Shown here: piece after piece, positions 26,413 to 36,420 of the stretch
How positions within the stretch are numbered: position 1 is the first letter of the stretch
How the letters are laid out: each line of letters starts with the position of its first letter
Assembly (NCBI GenBank): GCA_002708925.1
Contig: PAPN01000059.1
Location: 1-64,000, forward strand
From: Paracoccaceae bacterium
GTDB lineage: Bacteria > Pseudomonadota > Alphaproteobacteria > Rhodobacterales > Rhodobacteraceae
Direction: 5' to 3'
Length of the DNA: 64,000 nt
Notes under the pieces: generated by a model
The model's database searches: none
What the model was told of the DNA's origin: nothing
What the model saw: only the letters and a program-made list of their open reading frames with translations
Made by a program: the position numbers and the translations under genes

Positions 26413-28352
26413 GTGCGCGCCTTCCCGGTGGCGCCGAAATCCGGGCGTTCGCGGCGCAGGCGGTCTTGTAGCGCTCTGATCCGGTCCCGATCCGCAACCG
26501 GGTAGGCCTCAAGCGGGGGATCGCCATCGTAAAGCGCCTGCAAGGTGATGTCGCGCGCAATCGGCGCCGCGGCCTTCGAGCCGCCCCCGCCATGTTCCAC
26601 CACCACGGCCACCGCATAGCGCGGATTGTCGAAGGGGGCGAAATTCACGAACAAGGCATGGTCGCGCCGTTCCCAGGGCAGATCCTCGTTTCGGGTCACG
26701 CCGCGCGCGCGTTCGGCGGCGGTGATGTTGCGCACCTGGCTGGTGCCGGTTTTGCCGGCCATGCGCAGATCCTCGGCGATGATCCGGCTGCGATAGGCCG
26801 TGCCCCGTCGGTTATTGGACACTTCGAACATTGCGCGGCGAATCTGGCGCAGGTGGTTTTCGTTCAGCCCCATATCCGCGCCCCGGCCCGAGGGCTGCTC
26901 TATCCCGTCCACCGATTTCAGCAGCCGCGGGGTGACGGAGCGGCCAGTGGCCAGGCGCGCGCTCATGACGGCCAGTTGCAGCGGCGAGGACAGCACATAG
27001 CCCTGCCCGATCGAGGCATTCACCGTGTCGCCGATCACCCAGTCCTGCCCGTAATTCGACAGTTTCCACTCCTTGGTGGGGGCGCGGCCACGGGCGACGG
27101 CAGACATCGGGATGTCATAGCGCTCGCCCAGCCCCAGACGGTGCGCCATGGCGCTGATCTTCTCGATTCCGACCCGCAGGGCGACGTCGTAATAGTAGAC
27201 ATCGCAGCTTTCGCGTAACGAGCTGCGCAGGTCCACATGCCCGTGCCCGGCGCGTTTCCAGCAGTGGAACCGGCGGTTGGCGACTTCGACATAGCCGGGG
27301 CACCAGACGGTTTCCTCGGGGGCGATAACGCCCTCCTCCAGCGCGGCCAGGGCCGTGACCATTTTGAACGTGGACCCCGGCGGATACAGCCCCTGCACCG
27401 ATTTCGAGGCCAGCGGGCGGTATTTGTTCTCGGTCAGGTTTTTATAGTCGCTGACAGAGATTCCCCGCACAAACAGGTTTGGATCGAAACTGGGGGCCGA
27501 GCCAATGGCCAGAATATCTCCGTTTTCGCAATCCATGATCACGGCGGCGGCGCTTTCGTTGCCCAGCCGGGCCTGAACGTAGTTTTGCAGCCGGTGGTCA
27601 ATCGTCATCTGCACGTTCGCGCCGGGCTGGCCCTCGATTCGGTCCAGCTCGCGCATGACGCGGCCGACGGCGTTTACCTCAACCCGTTTGGTGCCGGCCT
27701 TGCCGCGCAGGTTGTCCTCCATCTTGGCCTCAAGCCCGACCTTGCCGATCTGGAACCGGGGGATGCGCAGCAGCTGGTCCGGATCCTCGATTTTCGAGAG
27801 GTCATAATCGGACACGGGGCCCACATAGCCGATCACATTGGCATAATCGACACCCAGAGGATAATCGCGCGAAAGCCCCACCTCGGGGGTGACGCCGGGC
27901 AGGGCGGGGGCATTCACGGCAACGCGGCTGATGTCCTCCCAGCTGACCCGATCCGCGATGGTGACGGGCAAAAAGGGCGCGCTGCGTTTCATTTCCGTCA
28001 GGGCGCGGTTCAGGTCTTCGTCATCCAGCTCGACCAGTTGCGACAGGCGCGCGATCACCGCATCCACATCGCCGGCATCCTCGCGCACCATGGTCAGCCG
28101 GTACGAGGGCTCGTTCTTGGCCAGAGCCATCCCGTGACGGTCGAAAATCTCGCCTCGGGCGGGGGGAATCAGGCGCACGTTGATGCGGTTTTCTTCGGCC
28201 AGCAGGCGGAACTGATCGGCCTGTTCGACCTGCATATACCGCATCCGTGCGGCCAGCATCGCGGCAAAGCCCAGTTGCAGCCCGCCCACAACCAGCCCGC
28301 GCCGCGAAATGATCCGTGTGCTTTCGGCACTGTCTTTGGAGGGACGTTTCAT
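26409..28352 (-). CDS. mrdA: Penicillin-binding protein 2 (peptidoglycan D,D-transpeptidase MrdA)
   Basis: PBP2 cross-links peptidoglycan during elongation as partner of RodA. The 647-residue protein has an N-terminal membrane anchor (about residues 17-36), a dimerisation region with PPARGEIFDRHG, and the transpeptidase domain with the three active-site motifs: STFK at 327-330, SCD at 382-384 and KTGT at 534-537. The family-typical GYPPGS-like context GLYPPGSTFK and NASIGQGYVLSSPLQL are present. Both ends overlap neighbours by four bases (mreD upstream, rodA downstream), which supports one operon. Confidence 0.97.
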   Translation of the reverse strand: MKRPSKDSAESTRIISRRGLVVGGLQLGFAAMLAARMRYMQVEQADQFRLLAEENRINVRLIPPARGEIFDRHGMALAKNEPSYRLTMVREDAGDVDAVIARLSQLVELDDEDLNRALTEMKRSAPFLPVTIADRVSWEDISRVAVNAPALPGVTPEVGLSRDYPLGVDYANVIGYVGPVSDYDLSKIEDPDQLLRIPRFQIGKVGLEAKMEDNLRGKAGTKRVEVNAVGRVMRELDRIEGQPGANVQMTIDHRLQNYVQARLGNESAAAVIMDCENGDILAIGSAPSFDPNLFVRGISVSDYKNLTENKYRPLASKSVQGLYPPGSTFKMVTALAALEEGVIAPEETVWCPGYVEVANRRFHCWKRAGHGHVDLRSSLRESCDVYYYDVALRVGIEKISAMAHRLGLGERYDIPMSAVARGRAPTKEWKLSNYGQDWVIGDTVNASIGQGYVLSSPLQLAVMSARLATGRSVTPRLLKSVDGIEQPSGRGADMGLNENHLRQIRRAMFEVSNNRRGTAYRSRIIAEDLRMAGKTGTSQVRNITAAERARGVTRNEDLPWERRDHALFVNFAPFDNPRYAVAVVVEHGGGGSKAAAPIARDITLQALYDGDPPLEAYPVADRDRIRALQDRLRRERPDFGATGKART

Positions 28353-28888
28353 GCTTTGCCTCCGATCACATCGGCGTCACCGGGCTGCAATTTCTGCACG
28401 CCAAAGGCATAGGCCGTAAGCGCCGCCACCAACGGGTAGGTCAGCACCGTCATGGCCGTCTGTATCAAGGTCAGCCCCATCGGTGCCTGCGGGATCAGCA
28501 GCACCGCCAGGATCAGCCGATTGCCCAGCATCACAAACAGCGCCGCCAGCGAGACCACCAGCCACTCTACCGCAAAGGTCTGGTCGCGCAGCCCCGGAGC
28601 GCGCCGTTTCAGCGCCTGGGTTGTCAGAACGATCAGCACCGCCAGCAGGCCGGGCGGGCGCTGAAGCAGCAGGTCGGTCATCAGCATCAGCCCGGCCACC
28701 AGTAGGGCGGGCACATAATCGGGACGGCGCACAGCCCAGGCAAAGGTAAAGGCAATCATCAGGTCCGGCCCGGTGAACCGGCGCGGCAGGGTTTCCAGCG
28801 GCAGCAGCTGGAAAAAGATGACCATCAGCCCCAGCGCCACATATCCGGCGCGCATCAGCCAAAGCCGGGCAGGGGTGTTTTCAGTCAT
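28349..28888 (-). CDS. mreD: Rod-shape-determining protein MreD
   Basis: This 179-residue hydrophobic protein occupies the mreD position between mreC and mrdA and has five or six membrane helices (for example YVALGLMVIFFQLLPLE and WLVVSLAALFVMLGNRLILA). MreD is poorly conserved in sequence; the segment RRFTGPDLMIAFTFAWAVRRPDYVP is typical of alphaproteobacterial members. It links cytoplasmic MreB to the elongation machinery. The start overlaps the mreC end by eight bases and its stop overlaps the mrdA start. The call depends partly on position. Confidence 0.9.
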   Translation of the reverse strand: MTENTPARLWLMRAGYVALGLMVIFFQLLPLETLPRRFTGPDLMIAFTFAWAVRRPDYVPALLVAGLMLMTDLLLQRPPGLLAVLIVLTTQALKRRAPGLRDQTFAVEWLVVSLAALFVMLGNRLILAVLLIPQAPMGLTLIQTAMTVLTYPLVAALTAYAFGVQKLQPGDADVIGGKA

Positions 28889-29798
28889 TGATTGCCTCCA
28901 GCGCGTCCTGGGGCAGGTCCGGCTCCGTGGTCTCTCCCTCTGCCGGCGCGATCAGCGCACCATGATCGGTGATGGCCTGAGTGCCGGGGTTGCGCAGCAC
29001 GCGCAGGTATTCCAGGCGCTCGTAATCGGCGGCCAGACGCACGCGCAGACGGCCTCCGGGGTCTTGGGCAACCTGGCCGATCAGCAGTCCGGCGGGAAAC
29101 ACCCCGCCATCCCCCGAGGACACAACGCGATCCCCCGGCCGCACTTTTTCAGGGCTTTCCAGAAAGGATACCAGCGGCGCGGCGGTATTGTCGCCCATCA
29201 CAATCGCCGTCTGCCCCGAGCGCGGGATAATCGCCGGAATGCGCGAGGACGTGTCGGTCAGCAGAATGACCCGCGCCGTATTGCGCCCCACGCCCGAAAT
29301 CCGCCCCACCAGGCCGATCCCGTCCATCGTGGCCCAGCCATCGACGATCCCGTCGCGATGCCCCACATTCAGCAGCACCGATTGCCGGAACGGAGACCCG
29401 CTGTCCGCCATCACCACCCCGGTGACATAGGTCAGGCGCGGGTCCAGACGGACGTTGTTCAGGTCCAGCAGGCGAGCGTTTTCCTGCTCCAGTTGCAGGG
29501 CGGCCTCTTTCCAGGCCTTCATCTGCTGCAATTCGCGGCGCAATTCCTGGTTTTGTTCGACAATCCGGCGGTAGGACTGAAAATCGCGCACCAGATTCAC
29601 CGCCCCCGTAACCGGCGCCATGGCCCAGTCGAAACTGGGCACCACGGTATCAATCACCTGCGCGCGGAACCGTTCCACGCGGGGGCTGTCAATCCGCCAC
29701 AGAATGAAGATGCCGATCAGACACAGGATCACAACCCCTGTCAGCAGCCGCTTCAGAGGGGCAATGAAATCCTCGTCTTGTGTCTTGTCCTTGGCCAA
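28881..29798 (-). CDS. mreC: Rod-shape-determining protein MreC
   Basis: MreC is a bitopic inner-membrane protein that scaffolds PBP2 and RodA in the periplasm. In the 305 residues there is an N-terminal cytoplasmic basic stretch, a membrane helix at about 16-32 (TGVVILCLIGIFILWRI), a coiled coil (about 68-110, rich in Gln, Glu and Leu) and the beta-rich C-terminal domain with DGIVDGWATMDGIGLVGRIS and DRVVSSGDGGVFPAGLLIG. An acidic tail of about 20 residues follows. It lies 30 bases after mreB and overlaps mreD. Confidence 0.95.
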   Translation of the reverse strand: MAKDKTQDEDFIAPLKRLLTGVVILCLIGIFILWRIDSPRVERFRAQVIDTVVPSFDWAMAPVTGAVNLVRDFQSYRRIVEQNQELRRELQQMKAWKEAALQLEQENARLLDLNNVRLDPRLTYVTGVVMADSGSPFRQSVLLNVGHRDGIVDGWATMDGIGLVGRISGVGRNTARVILLTDTSSRIPAIIPRSGQTAIVMGDNTAAPLVSFLESPEKVRPGDRVVSSGDGGVFPAGLLIGQVAQDPGGRLRVRLAADYERLEYLRVLRNPGTQAITDHGALIAPAEGETTEPDLPQDALEAIND

Positions 29799-29828
29799 GC
29801 GTCCCCCTTTCAGGGAAAGTTGGGCATG

Positions 29829-30905
<1,077 letters not shown>

Positions 30906-31103
30906 TTAGGGCCCCGACTCTGAGGGCGGGACCATATGTGCTTATAGGGGCGGGGGCCGGAATGGAAAAGGCCCGATCCCCCCGGAACCTGCGCAAATCA
31001 GCGCGAATTTGCCAGTGTTGCGGCCCTCGCGCCAATGATGGGTGATTGCATCGGCAGGGGCGGGGGCTGTATCAGCCACCTCAGATCAGTCAAAGGGCGG
31101 GCC

Positions 31104-31889
31104 ATGCTTTCGTATCAGCATATCTATCACGCGGGGAATCTGGCCGATGTGCAAAAGCACGCGCTGCTGTGCGCGATGCTGGGCTATATGACGCGCAAGG
31201 ATAAACCGCTCAGCTATCTAGAGACCCACGCCGGCCGGGGCCTGTATCAGCTGGATGCGCCCGAGGCCGTCAAAACCGGCGAGGCCGCCGCCGGGATCGA
31301 CCTGATCCAATCGCGCGGTCTGCTGCCCCAGGAGCACCCCTATGCGCAGGCCCTGGCCAGGGTGCGCGGGGCGCATGGGGCGCGGGCTTATCCGGGGTCT
31401 CCGGTGTTGGCGGCGACATGCCTGCGCCCGCTGGATCGCCTGCACCTGGCCGAGCTGCACCCGCAGGAAAACGCGGCCCTGACGCGGGCCATGGCCGGAA
31501 CCGGCGCGCATATCGTCAGGCAGGACGGGTTCGCGATGGCGCAGGCGATCTGCCCGCCCGATCCGCGCCGCGGGCTGATGCTGATTGACCCGTCCTATGA
31601 GGTAAAGGCCGATTACGACGCGATCCCCAAAACCATCGCCAAGCTGCACCGCAAATGGAACGTGGGGGTGATTGCGCTGTGGTATCCGATTCTGACCTCG
31701 GGGGCGCATGGCCCGATGCTGAAAGCGCTGGAGGCGCTGAACCTGCCCAAAGTGCTGCGGCATGAGCTGACCTTTCCGCCGGTTCGGGCGGGGCACCGGA
31801 TGATCGGCACGGGCATGTTCATTCTGAATACCCCCTGGGGCACCGAGGCGGACGCGCAGGCGCTGGACCGGATGTTTGCCGCGCTCTGA
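31104..31889 (+). CDS. rlmJ: 23S rRNA (adenine2030-N6)-methyltransferase RlmJ
   Basis: RlmJ methylates A2030 of 23S rRNA. Starting at 31104 the protein opens with MLSYQHIYHAGNLADVQKH, the family's invariant N-terminus; an earlier in-frame ATG at 31035 adds unconserved residues. Further marks are LETHAGRGLYQLD and the catalytic motif MLIDPSYEVKADYD. The E. coli motif is DPPY; here the second proline is serine, a change I recall from related alphaproteobacteria and not a sign of inactivation. The product is 261 residues. It is divergent from mreB and convergent with the zinc-ribbon gene, three bases apart. Confidence 0.95.
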   Translation: MLSYQHIYHAGNLADVQKHALLCAMLGYMTRKDKPLSYLETHAGRGLYQLDAPEAVKTGEAAAGIDLIQSRGLLPQEHPYAQALARVRGAHGARAYPGSPVLAATCLRPLDRLHLAELHPQENAALTRAMAGTGAHIVRQDGFAMAQAICPPDPRRGLMLIDPSYEVKADYDAIPKTIAKLHRKWNVGVIALWYPILTSGAHGPMLKALEALNLPKVLRHELTFPPVRAGHRMIGTGMFILNTPWGTEADAQALDRMFAAL

Positions 31890-31892
31890 GCG

Positions 31893-32765
31893 TTACTGCT
31901 CGCTGGCGGCGGCCATCGAATCCAGTTTGATCAGCAGGGCTTTGGTCTGTTCATCTAGCCACAGGCGGCCCTTGTCCACGGTTTGGCTGTATTGCTCCAG
32001 TGGGCTGGCCAGCTGCGGCACCTGGGCGGCGATCTGATCGCTGAACGCATAGAGCGCCCACAGCAGGCCGATCAGCAACAGCCCCAGCAAGACCCCGCCC
32101 CGGAACCCGCCCGAGCGCGGCCCCGTGCCGGTTTCCATCCCCGGAACATGGTCATCCGCCCGCGCGGGGCGGCGGCTGTCGGCGTTCAGGGACGAGTTGA
32201 TTTCCTCAATATCGGGCAGCAGATCCCGGCGCGAGGCGATCTCTTCTTCCGCGGGCTCTGCGGTGTCGGCAGAGGCGTCCAGTTCGGTCTCGTCCACGCC
32301 CTTGCGGCTGGCCATCCGGCGGCGGGCCTCCAGCGCGCGGCGTGCGGCTTCGTCGGGGGCGGGCTCTTGCAAGCCCAGTTCGGGTTGCGTTTCCAACCCA
32401 CCGGATTCCGCCGCGCGCTGCTGGGTTTCGAACTCGGCCTCTTCGCGCAGAAGTTCCGCAATCGAAGGGTCCAGTTCCCGGCGCGAGGGCGTTTCGGGGG
32501 CGGGCTCTTCTTCGGGGGAATCCTCGGCGGGGGGGGCGTCTTCGAACGTGTCCTCTGGCGGCAGCGCGTCCTCATATTCGGCCACGGTTTCGGGCTCCGA
32601 GGGCAGCTCTTGGCCCAATTCCTCGGCCAGACCGGAATCGTGATCGGGATGGGGTTGAAACCAGGTATGCGCACAGCTGGAACATTGAACATCACGGCCC
32701 TGCTCGGGGATCACCCCGTCAGGTACCTCGTATTGCGCGCCGCAATTTGGGCAAATCAGCCGCAT
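31893..32765 (-). CDS. Zinc-ribbon (MJ0042-type) membrane protein
   Basis: The 290-residue product begins with a zinc ribbon, C5-x2-C8 and C28-x2-C31, in the context MRLICPNCGAQYEVP and VQCSSCAHTWF, as in the MJ0042 family. A long, strongly acidic, Pro/Glu-rich region follows (about 45-200), then one transmembrane helix near 222-244 (GGVLLGLLLIGLLWALYAF) and a short C-terminal part. The zinc ribbon would face the cytoplasm. No function is established for such proteins. It is divergent from ftsE, a common arrangement in Rhodobacteraceae as I recall, so a link to division is possible but unproven. Confidence 0.8.
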   Translation of the reverse strand: MRLICPNCGAQYEVPDGVIPEQGRDVQCSSCAHTWFQPHPDHDSGLAEELGQELPSEPETVAEYEDALPPEDTFEDAPPAEDSPEEEPAPETPSRRELDPSIAELLREEAEFETQQRAAESGGLETQPELGLQEPAPDEAARRALEARRRMASRKGVDETELDASADTAEPAEEEIASRRDLLPDIEEINSSLNADSRRPARADDHVPGMETGTGPRSGGFRGGVLLGLLLIGLLWALYAFSDQIAAQVPQLASPLEQYSQTVDKGRLWLDEQTKALLIKLDSMAAASEQ

Positions 32766-32923
32766 CCCGCCCCCTCAGAGCCATTTCCTGATGCACCGCT
32801 GGGGTGCTGCGTTACTATATGGTGTATGCGGTCGGCGGAAAAGTGCAAAGCAATCATATGCCTGCCGGATTGCAACTGTGGCCTTCGTGTTGCAGAACAG
32901 GGCAGCAACAAGGGAAGCAATCC

Positions 32924-33601
32924 GTGATCGAGCTGGAAAATGTGGCCTATAGCTATGGCGGAGGCGAGCTGCTGAGCGAAATCTCGCTCAAGCTGTCCCC
33001 CGGATCGTTCCATTTCCTGACCGGGCCGTCGGGCGCGGGCAAGACGACGTTTCTGAAACTGTGTTACGGCGCGCTGGTGCCTACGGCGGGGCATACGCGT
33101 TTGTTTGGCGCCGATGTGCGCGACATGAGCCGCGATGACGTGGCCATGATGCGCCGGCGGGTGGGGGTGGTGCATCAGGATTGCCAGTTTCTGGATCACC
33201 TGAGCGTCACCGAAAATGTCGCCCTGCCGCTGACCGTGGCGGGGCAGGACAGCATCGCCGAGCTAAGCAACCTGCGCGAGCTGCTCAAATGGGTGGGGCT
33301 CAGCAACCGGGCCGAGGCGCTGCCCCCCGAACTGTCGGGCGGCGAGCGGCAACGCGCGGCGCTGGCGCGGGCGGTGATCATGTCGCCCGACGTCATTCTA
33401 GCGGATGAGCCAACGGGCAATATCGACTGGGAAATGTCTCAGCGTCTGCTGCAATTGCTGCTGGAACTGAACCGGATGGGCAAGACGATCATGGTGGCCA
33501 CCCATGACCTGAACCTGATCCGCGCCGCCAAGAATCAGGTGCAGGCGCGGGTGCTGCGGATCTCGAACCGGCGGCTGCAACTGGCGGGGGCGGATCTATG
33601 A
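32924..33601 (+). CDS. ftsE: Cell division ATP-binding protein FtsE
   Basis: FtsE is the ATPase of the FtsEX complex that controls peptidoglycan hydrolases at the septum. The start is GTG at 32924, with AGGGAAG six bases upstream, giving MIELENVAYSYGG after initiation. Motifs are Walker A TGPSGAGKTT, the signature LSGGERQRAALARA, Walker B VILADEPTGN and the switch VATHDLNLI. The length, 225 residues, matches the family. The stop overlaps the ftsX ATG (ATGA). The ATG-initiated longer frame from 32804 is not supported. Confidence 0.96.
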   Translation: MIELENVAYSYGGGELLSEISLKLSPGSFHFLTGPSGAGKTTFLKLCYGALVPTAGHTRLFGADVRDMSRDDVAMMRRRVGVVHQDCQFLDHLSVTENVALPLTVAGQDSIAELSNLRELLKWVGLSNRAEALPPELSGGERQRAALARAVIMSPDVILADEPTGNIDWEMSQRLLQLLLELNRMGKTIMVATHDLNLIRAAKNQVQARVLRISNRRLQLAGADL

Positions 33602-34500
33602 ACGCGCTGGGGCGGATCGGGGCCTTTCTGGTGGGGGATAAACAGGCGGATCGGGCGGTGCCTCCGTCCGGATTCACGGTGCAGCTGACCCTGTTCAGCG
33701 CGGCGGCCATGGCGTTTCTGTGTGTCTTTGCGCTGGCATTATCGCTGGCGGCGGGGCGTCTGGCCGATCGCTGGGGCGAAGAGCTGGCCCGCAGCTCGAC
33801 CTTGCGGATCTCCGCGCCCACCGATCAGATCGAGGCCCAGACCCAGGCCGCCCTGAACGTGCTGCAAACCACGCCGGGGGTGGCGTCGGCGCGGGCGTTG
33901 GACACGGACGAACAGCGCGCCCTGCTGGAGCCCTGGTTCGGCCCGGATCTACCCCTTGAGGGGCTGCCGATTCCTCAGCTTATTGAAATCAAAGAGAATG
34001 CTGACGGGTTTGACGCGGCCGGCCTGCGGCTGCGCTTGCAGGCCGAGGTGCCCGGTGCCGTGCTGGATGACCATACGCGCTGGCGCAAGCCACTGATCCG
34101 AGCGGCCTCGCGCCTGCGGATGCTGGGCTGGCTGTCGATCCTGCTGATCGGAGGCGCCCTGGCCGCGATGATCACCCTGGCGGCGAATGCAGCCCTGGCG
34201 GCGAATGCACGGGTGATCGCGGTGCTGCGGCTGGTGGGCGCCACGGACAGCTATATCGCCCGCGCCTTCGTGCGCCGGTTCACCCTGCGCGGGCTTGGCG
34301 GGGCGGCGGTCGGCACGCTGCTGGGCATGGTGGCGGTGTTCCTGCTGCCCTCGGCGCAGGGTTCGGGCGGGTTTCTGACTGGGCTGGGCTTTCAGGGGGC
34401 GCATTGGCTGATGCCGCTGTTTATTCCGCTGCTGGCGGCCGTCGTGGCCTTTGCCGCCACCCGCGCCGCCGCGCGTAAAACACTAAGGGAGTTGCCGTGA
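33598..34500 (+). CDS. ftsX: Cell division permease-like protein FtsX
   Basis: The 300-residue protein has the FtsX arrangement: a cytoplasmic start, a first helix at about 25-45 (TLFSAAAMAFLCVFALALSL), a periplasmic domain of about 110 residues, and three C-terminal helices beginning at about 178 (LGWLSILLIGGALAAMITLA). FtsX transmits the state of FtsE to periplasmic amidase activators. It overlaps ftsE at its start and the acyltransferase gene at its end, so the run ftsE-ftsX-acyltransferase-FMN protein is probably one operon. Confidence 0.94.
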   Translation: MNALGRIGAFLVGDKQADRAVPPSGFTVQLTLFSAAAMAFLCVFALALSLAAGRLADRWGEELARSSTLRISAPTDQIEAQTQAALNVLQTTPGVASARALDTDEQRALLEPWFGPDLPLEGLPIPQLIEIKENADGFDAAGLRLRLQAEVPGAVLDDHTRWRKPLIRAASRLRMLGWLSILLIGGALAAMITLAANAALAANARVIAVLRLVGATDSYIARAFVRRFTLRGLGGAAVGTLLGMVAVFLLPSAQGSGGFLTGLGFQGAHWLMPLFIPLLAAVVAFAATRAAARKTLRELP

Positions 34501-35240
34501 TGGCCTATGCCTGGCGCTGGGTGCGCTCGTTCGTGTTCATGATGTCGATCTATGCGGTGATGGGGATCATGGGCGTGGTGTTTTTCCCGCTGGCGCTGGC
34601 CAGTCGGAAGGGCGCGCGCTGGGTGTGCAAATCCTATTGCAAGGTGGTGATCTGGATGGCGCGCTGGATGGTGGGAATCCGCTCTGAGGTGCGGGGCACC
34701 CCCCCGACGGATGAGGTGATGATCGCGGCCAAGCACCAGTCTTTCTTTGATATTCTGCTGATTTTTAACGCGATCCCGGCGGGCAAGTTCATCATGAAGC
34801 GCGAGCTGCTGTTCACGCCGGTCATTGGCCAATATGCCTATCGGATCGGCTGTGTGCCGGTTGATCGGGGCAAGCGCGGGCAAGCTATCCAGAAAATGGT
34901 TTCGGATGTGGAACGCGGCGCGGCGCAGCCAGGGCAGCTGGTGATCTATCCGCAGGGCACGCGGGTCGCCCCCGATGTGCGCGCGCCCTATAAGGTGGGC
35001 ACGGCGGTTCTGTATCATCAACTGAAACAGGATTGCGTGCCGGTGGCCACCAATGTGGGGGTTTTCTGGCCGCGGGGCGGGATTTATCGCAAGCCCGGTC
35101 TGGCCGTGGTCGAGTTTCTGCCCCGGATCACACAGGGGCTAAGCAAATCGGAATATATGGCGCGCTTGAGCGAAGAGGTAGAGACGGCCTCGGATGCGTT
35201 GATGCGCGAAGCGGGGTTTGATCCGGATGGCCTGGGTTGA
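34497..35240 (+). CDS. 1-acyl-sn-glycerol-3-phosphate acyltransferase (PlsC-like)
   Basis: A 247-residue lysophospholipid acyltransferase. An N-terminal membrane helix (FVFMMSIYAVMGIMGVVFFP) is followed by motif I KHQSFFD (the H-x4-D catalytic pair), a motif II around GCVPVDRGKRG, and motif III YPQGTR. Motif III is usually FPEGTR, so the glutamate is replaced by glutamine; the same form is, as I recall, common in this bacterial family. It would make phosphatidic acid for phospholipid synthesis. GTG at 34497 overlaps the ftsX stop (GTGA); the ATG immediately after is an alternative. It overlaps the next gene by 14 bases. Confidence 0.9.
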   Translation: MMAYAWRWVRSFVFMMSIYAVMGIMGVVFFPLALASRKGARWVCKSYCKVVIWMARWMVGIRSEVRGTPPTDEVMIAAKHQSFFDILLIFNAIPAGKFIMKRELLFTPVIGQYAYRIGCVPVDRGKRGQAIQKMVSDVERGAAQPGQLVIYPQGTRVAPDVRAPYKVGTAVLYHQLKQDCVPVATNVGVFWPRGGIYRKPGLAVVEFLPRITQGLSKSEYMARLSEEVETASDALMREAGFDPDGLG

Positions 35241-35829
35241 GACAATCGAAGCGCTGGAGGCGCTGTATGGCACGCCGGGGGCGGCCTCGGTGCGCAAGGT
35301 GGTGCATCAGCTGACGCCGCTGTATCGGACCTGGATCATGGCGTCGCGCTATTGCGTGCTGTCCACCGTGGGCCCTGAGGGCACGGATGGCAGCCCACGC
35401 GGGGATGACGGGCCGGTGGTGACCGAGCTGGACCCGCAGACGCTGGCCTTGCCTGACTGGCGGGGGAACAACCGGCTGGACAGTTTGCGCAATATTGTGC
35501 GGGACGAGCGGGTGGCGCTGATGTTCGTGGTGGCGGGCTCGGACACGGTGGTGCGGGTGAATGGACGGGCAAAACTGTCTGCGGATGAGGCCCTGTGTCG
35601 CCGGTTTGAGCGGGATGGAAAGCGGCCCGCGACGGTGATCGTGATCCGGATTGGCGAGATTTATACGCAATGTGCGCGGGCCTCGATCCGGGCGGGGATT
35701 TGGGCCCGTGATGATTCCGCAGGGGTGCCGACGGTGGGGCAGCTGCTGGCCGAGGCGTCTGGCGGGGAAGAGGGCGGCGCGCGCTATGATGCGGAATGGC
35801 CGGCGCGGGCGGCGAAGACGCTGTGGTAG
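35227..35829 (+). CDS. Pyridoxamine 5'-phosphate oxidase family FMN-binding protein
   Basis: This 200-residue split-barrel flavoprotein belongs to the pyridoxamine-phosphate-oxidase-like superfamily, probably the DR_2398/MSMEG_1061 subgroup. Seen are the barrel start YCVLSTVGPEGTDGSPRGDD, the loop DWRGNNRLDSLRNIVRDERV, and the strand VRVNGRAKLSADE. This subgroup is not vitamin B6 oxidase; its substrate is unknown. The ATG at 35227 lies within the end of the acyltransferase gene; a TTG nine bases upstream is an alternative. A GC-rich nested palindrome starts just after the stop codon. Confidence 0.82.
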   Translation: MAWVETIEALEALYGTPGAASVRKVVHQLTPLYRTWIMASRYCVLSTVGPEGTDGSPRGDDGPVVTELDPQTLALPDWRGNNRLDSLRNIVRDERVALMFVVAGSDTVVRVNGRAKLSADEALCRRFERDGKRPATVIVIRIGEIYTQCARASIRAGIWARDDSAGVPTVGQLLAEASGGEEGGARYDAEWPARAAKTLW

Positions 35830-35830
35830 A

Positions 35831-35892
35831 AGAGGCGCGCTCGGGCGTCCCTCCCGGCCCGCCCGAGCCCTCGCGCGCCTCTGTCGTCCTGA
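35831..35892. repeat. GC-rich nested palindrome, copy A
   Basis: Immediately after the FMN-protein gene is a nested inverted repeat: outer arms GAGGCGCGC and GCGCGCCTC pair perfectly, and inner arms TCGGGCG and CGCCCGA also pair, with an unpaired GCCCTC bulge on the right. The unit continues into CTGTCGTCCTGACGG. A second copy with the same order of elements is at 36421-36487, on the other side of the CBS gene. It may act as an RNA hairpin or as a REP-like element; there is no T-run. Confidence 0.72.
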
Positions 35893-35973
35893 CGGACGAC
35901 GCCTCATCTGATCCATGTCAGAGCGCGGGGATGGGAGGGAGCCTAGTGTGGTTGAAACTGCGCAGAGGGCATC

Positions 35974-36405
35974 ATGAGCACCACGACACTTCGGAACATT
36001 CTGGCGGGCCGCAAATTACATGCGATTTCCCCTGAGATTACGCTGCGGGCTGCGGCTGCTGTCATGGCCGAGGAGCGGGTTGGGGCTTTGGCGGTGTTGC
36101 GCGATGGCGTGTTGGTCGGGATATTGTCCGAGAGGGATATCGTGTTCCGGGCTGTGGCGCGGGGGCTGCATTCGGATGACACTTTGGTTCGGGAGGTCAT
36201 GACAGCCGATCCCGTGACCGTGGGTATTGACGATGCGGTTTCGGACACTCTGGCGGCGCGGTTGGGGGATGCGTTCCGTCATTTGCCGGTCATGGACGGG
36301 GAGAAGGTTGTGGGCCTGCTGTCTTATCGCGATATTCCGACCGAATATGTGATGATGTTCGAACGGTTTCGGGAAATGCAGGGCGCGCGGGCGGATCAGC
36401 TGTGA
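35974..36405 (+). CDS. Tandem CBS-domain protein
   Basis: The 143-residue product is made of two CBS domains and nothing else. The first includes LRAAAAVMAEERVGALAVL followed by GILSERDIVFRAVARG, the second VREVMTADPVTVGIDDAVS and RHLPVMDGEKVVGLLSYRD. CBS pairs bind adenosine nucleotides or other ligands and regulate partners; here the partner is unknown. Codon use is richer in GGG, TTG and GGT-type codons than in the neighbouring ftsE operon. The gene is flanked on both sides by copies of a GC-rich palindrome and forms its own unit, which suggests insertion or rearrangement at this spot. Confidence 0.9.
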   Translation: MSTTTLRNILAGRKLHAISPEITLRAAAAVMAEERVGALAVLRDGVLVGILSERDIVFRAVARGLHSDDTLVREVMTADPVTVGIDDAVSDTLAARLGDAFRHLPVMDGEKVVGLLSYRDIPTEYVMMFERFREMQGARADQL

Positions 36406-36420
36406 TCTGTTGAGGGGGTG

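Noticed and set aside
31560-31620. DPSY in place of DPPY in RlmJ as an inactivating change
   Set aside because: The rest of the motif and fold marks are intact, and I recall the same substitution in related bacteria, so it is more likely a family variant.
34920-34970. YPQGTR in place of FPEGTR in the acyltransferase as loss of function
   Set aside because: The catalytic H-x4-D pair is intact and the Gln form is, as I recall, usual in this bacterial group.
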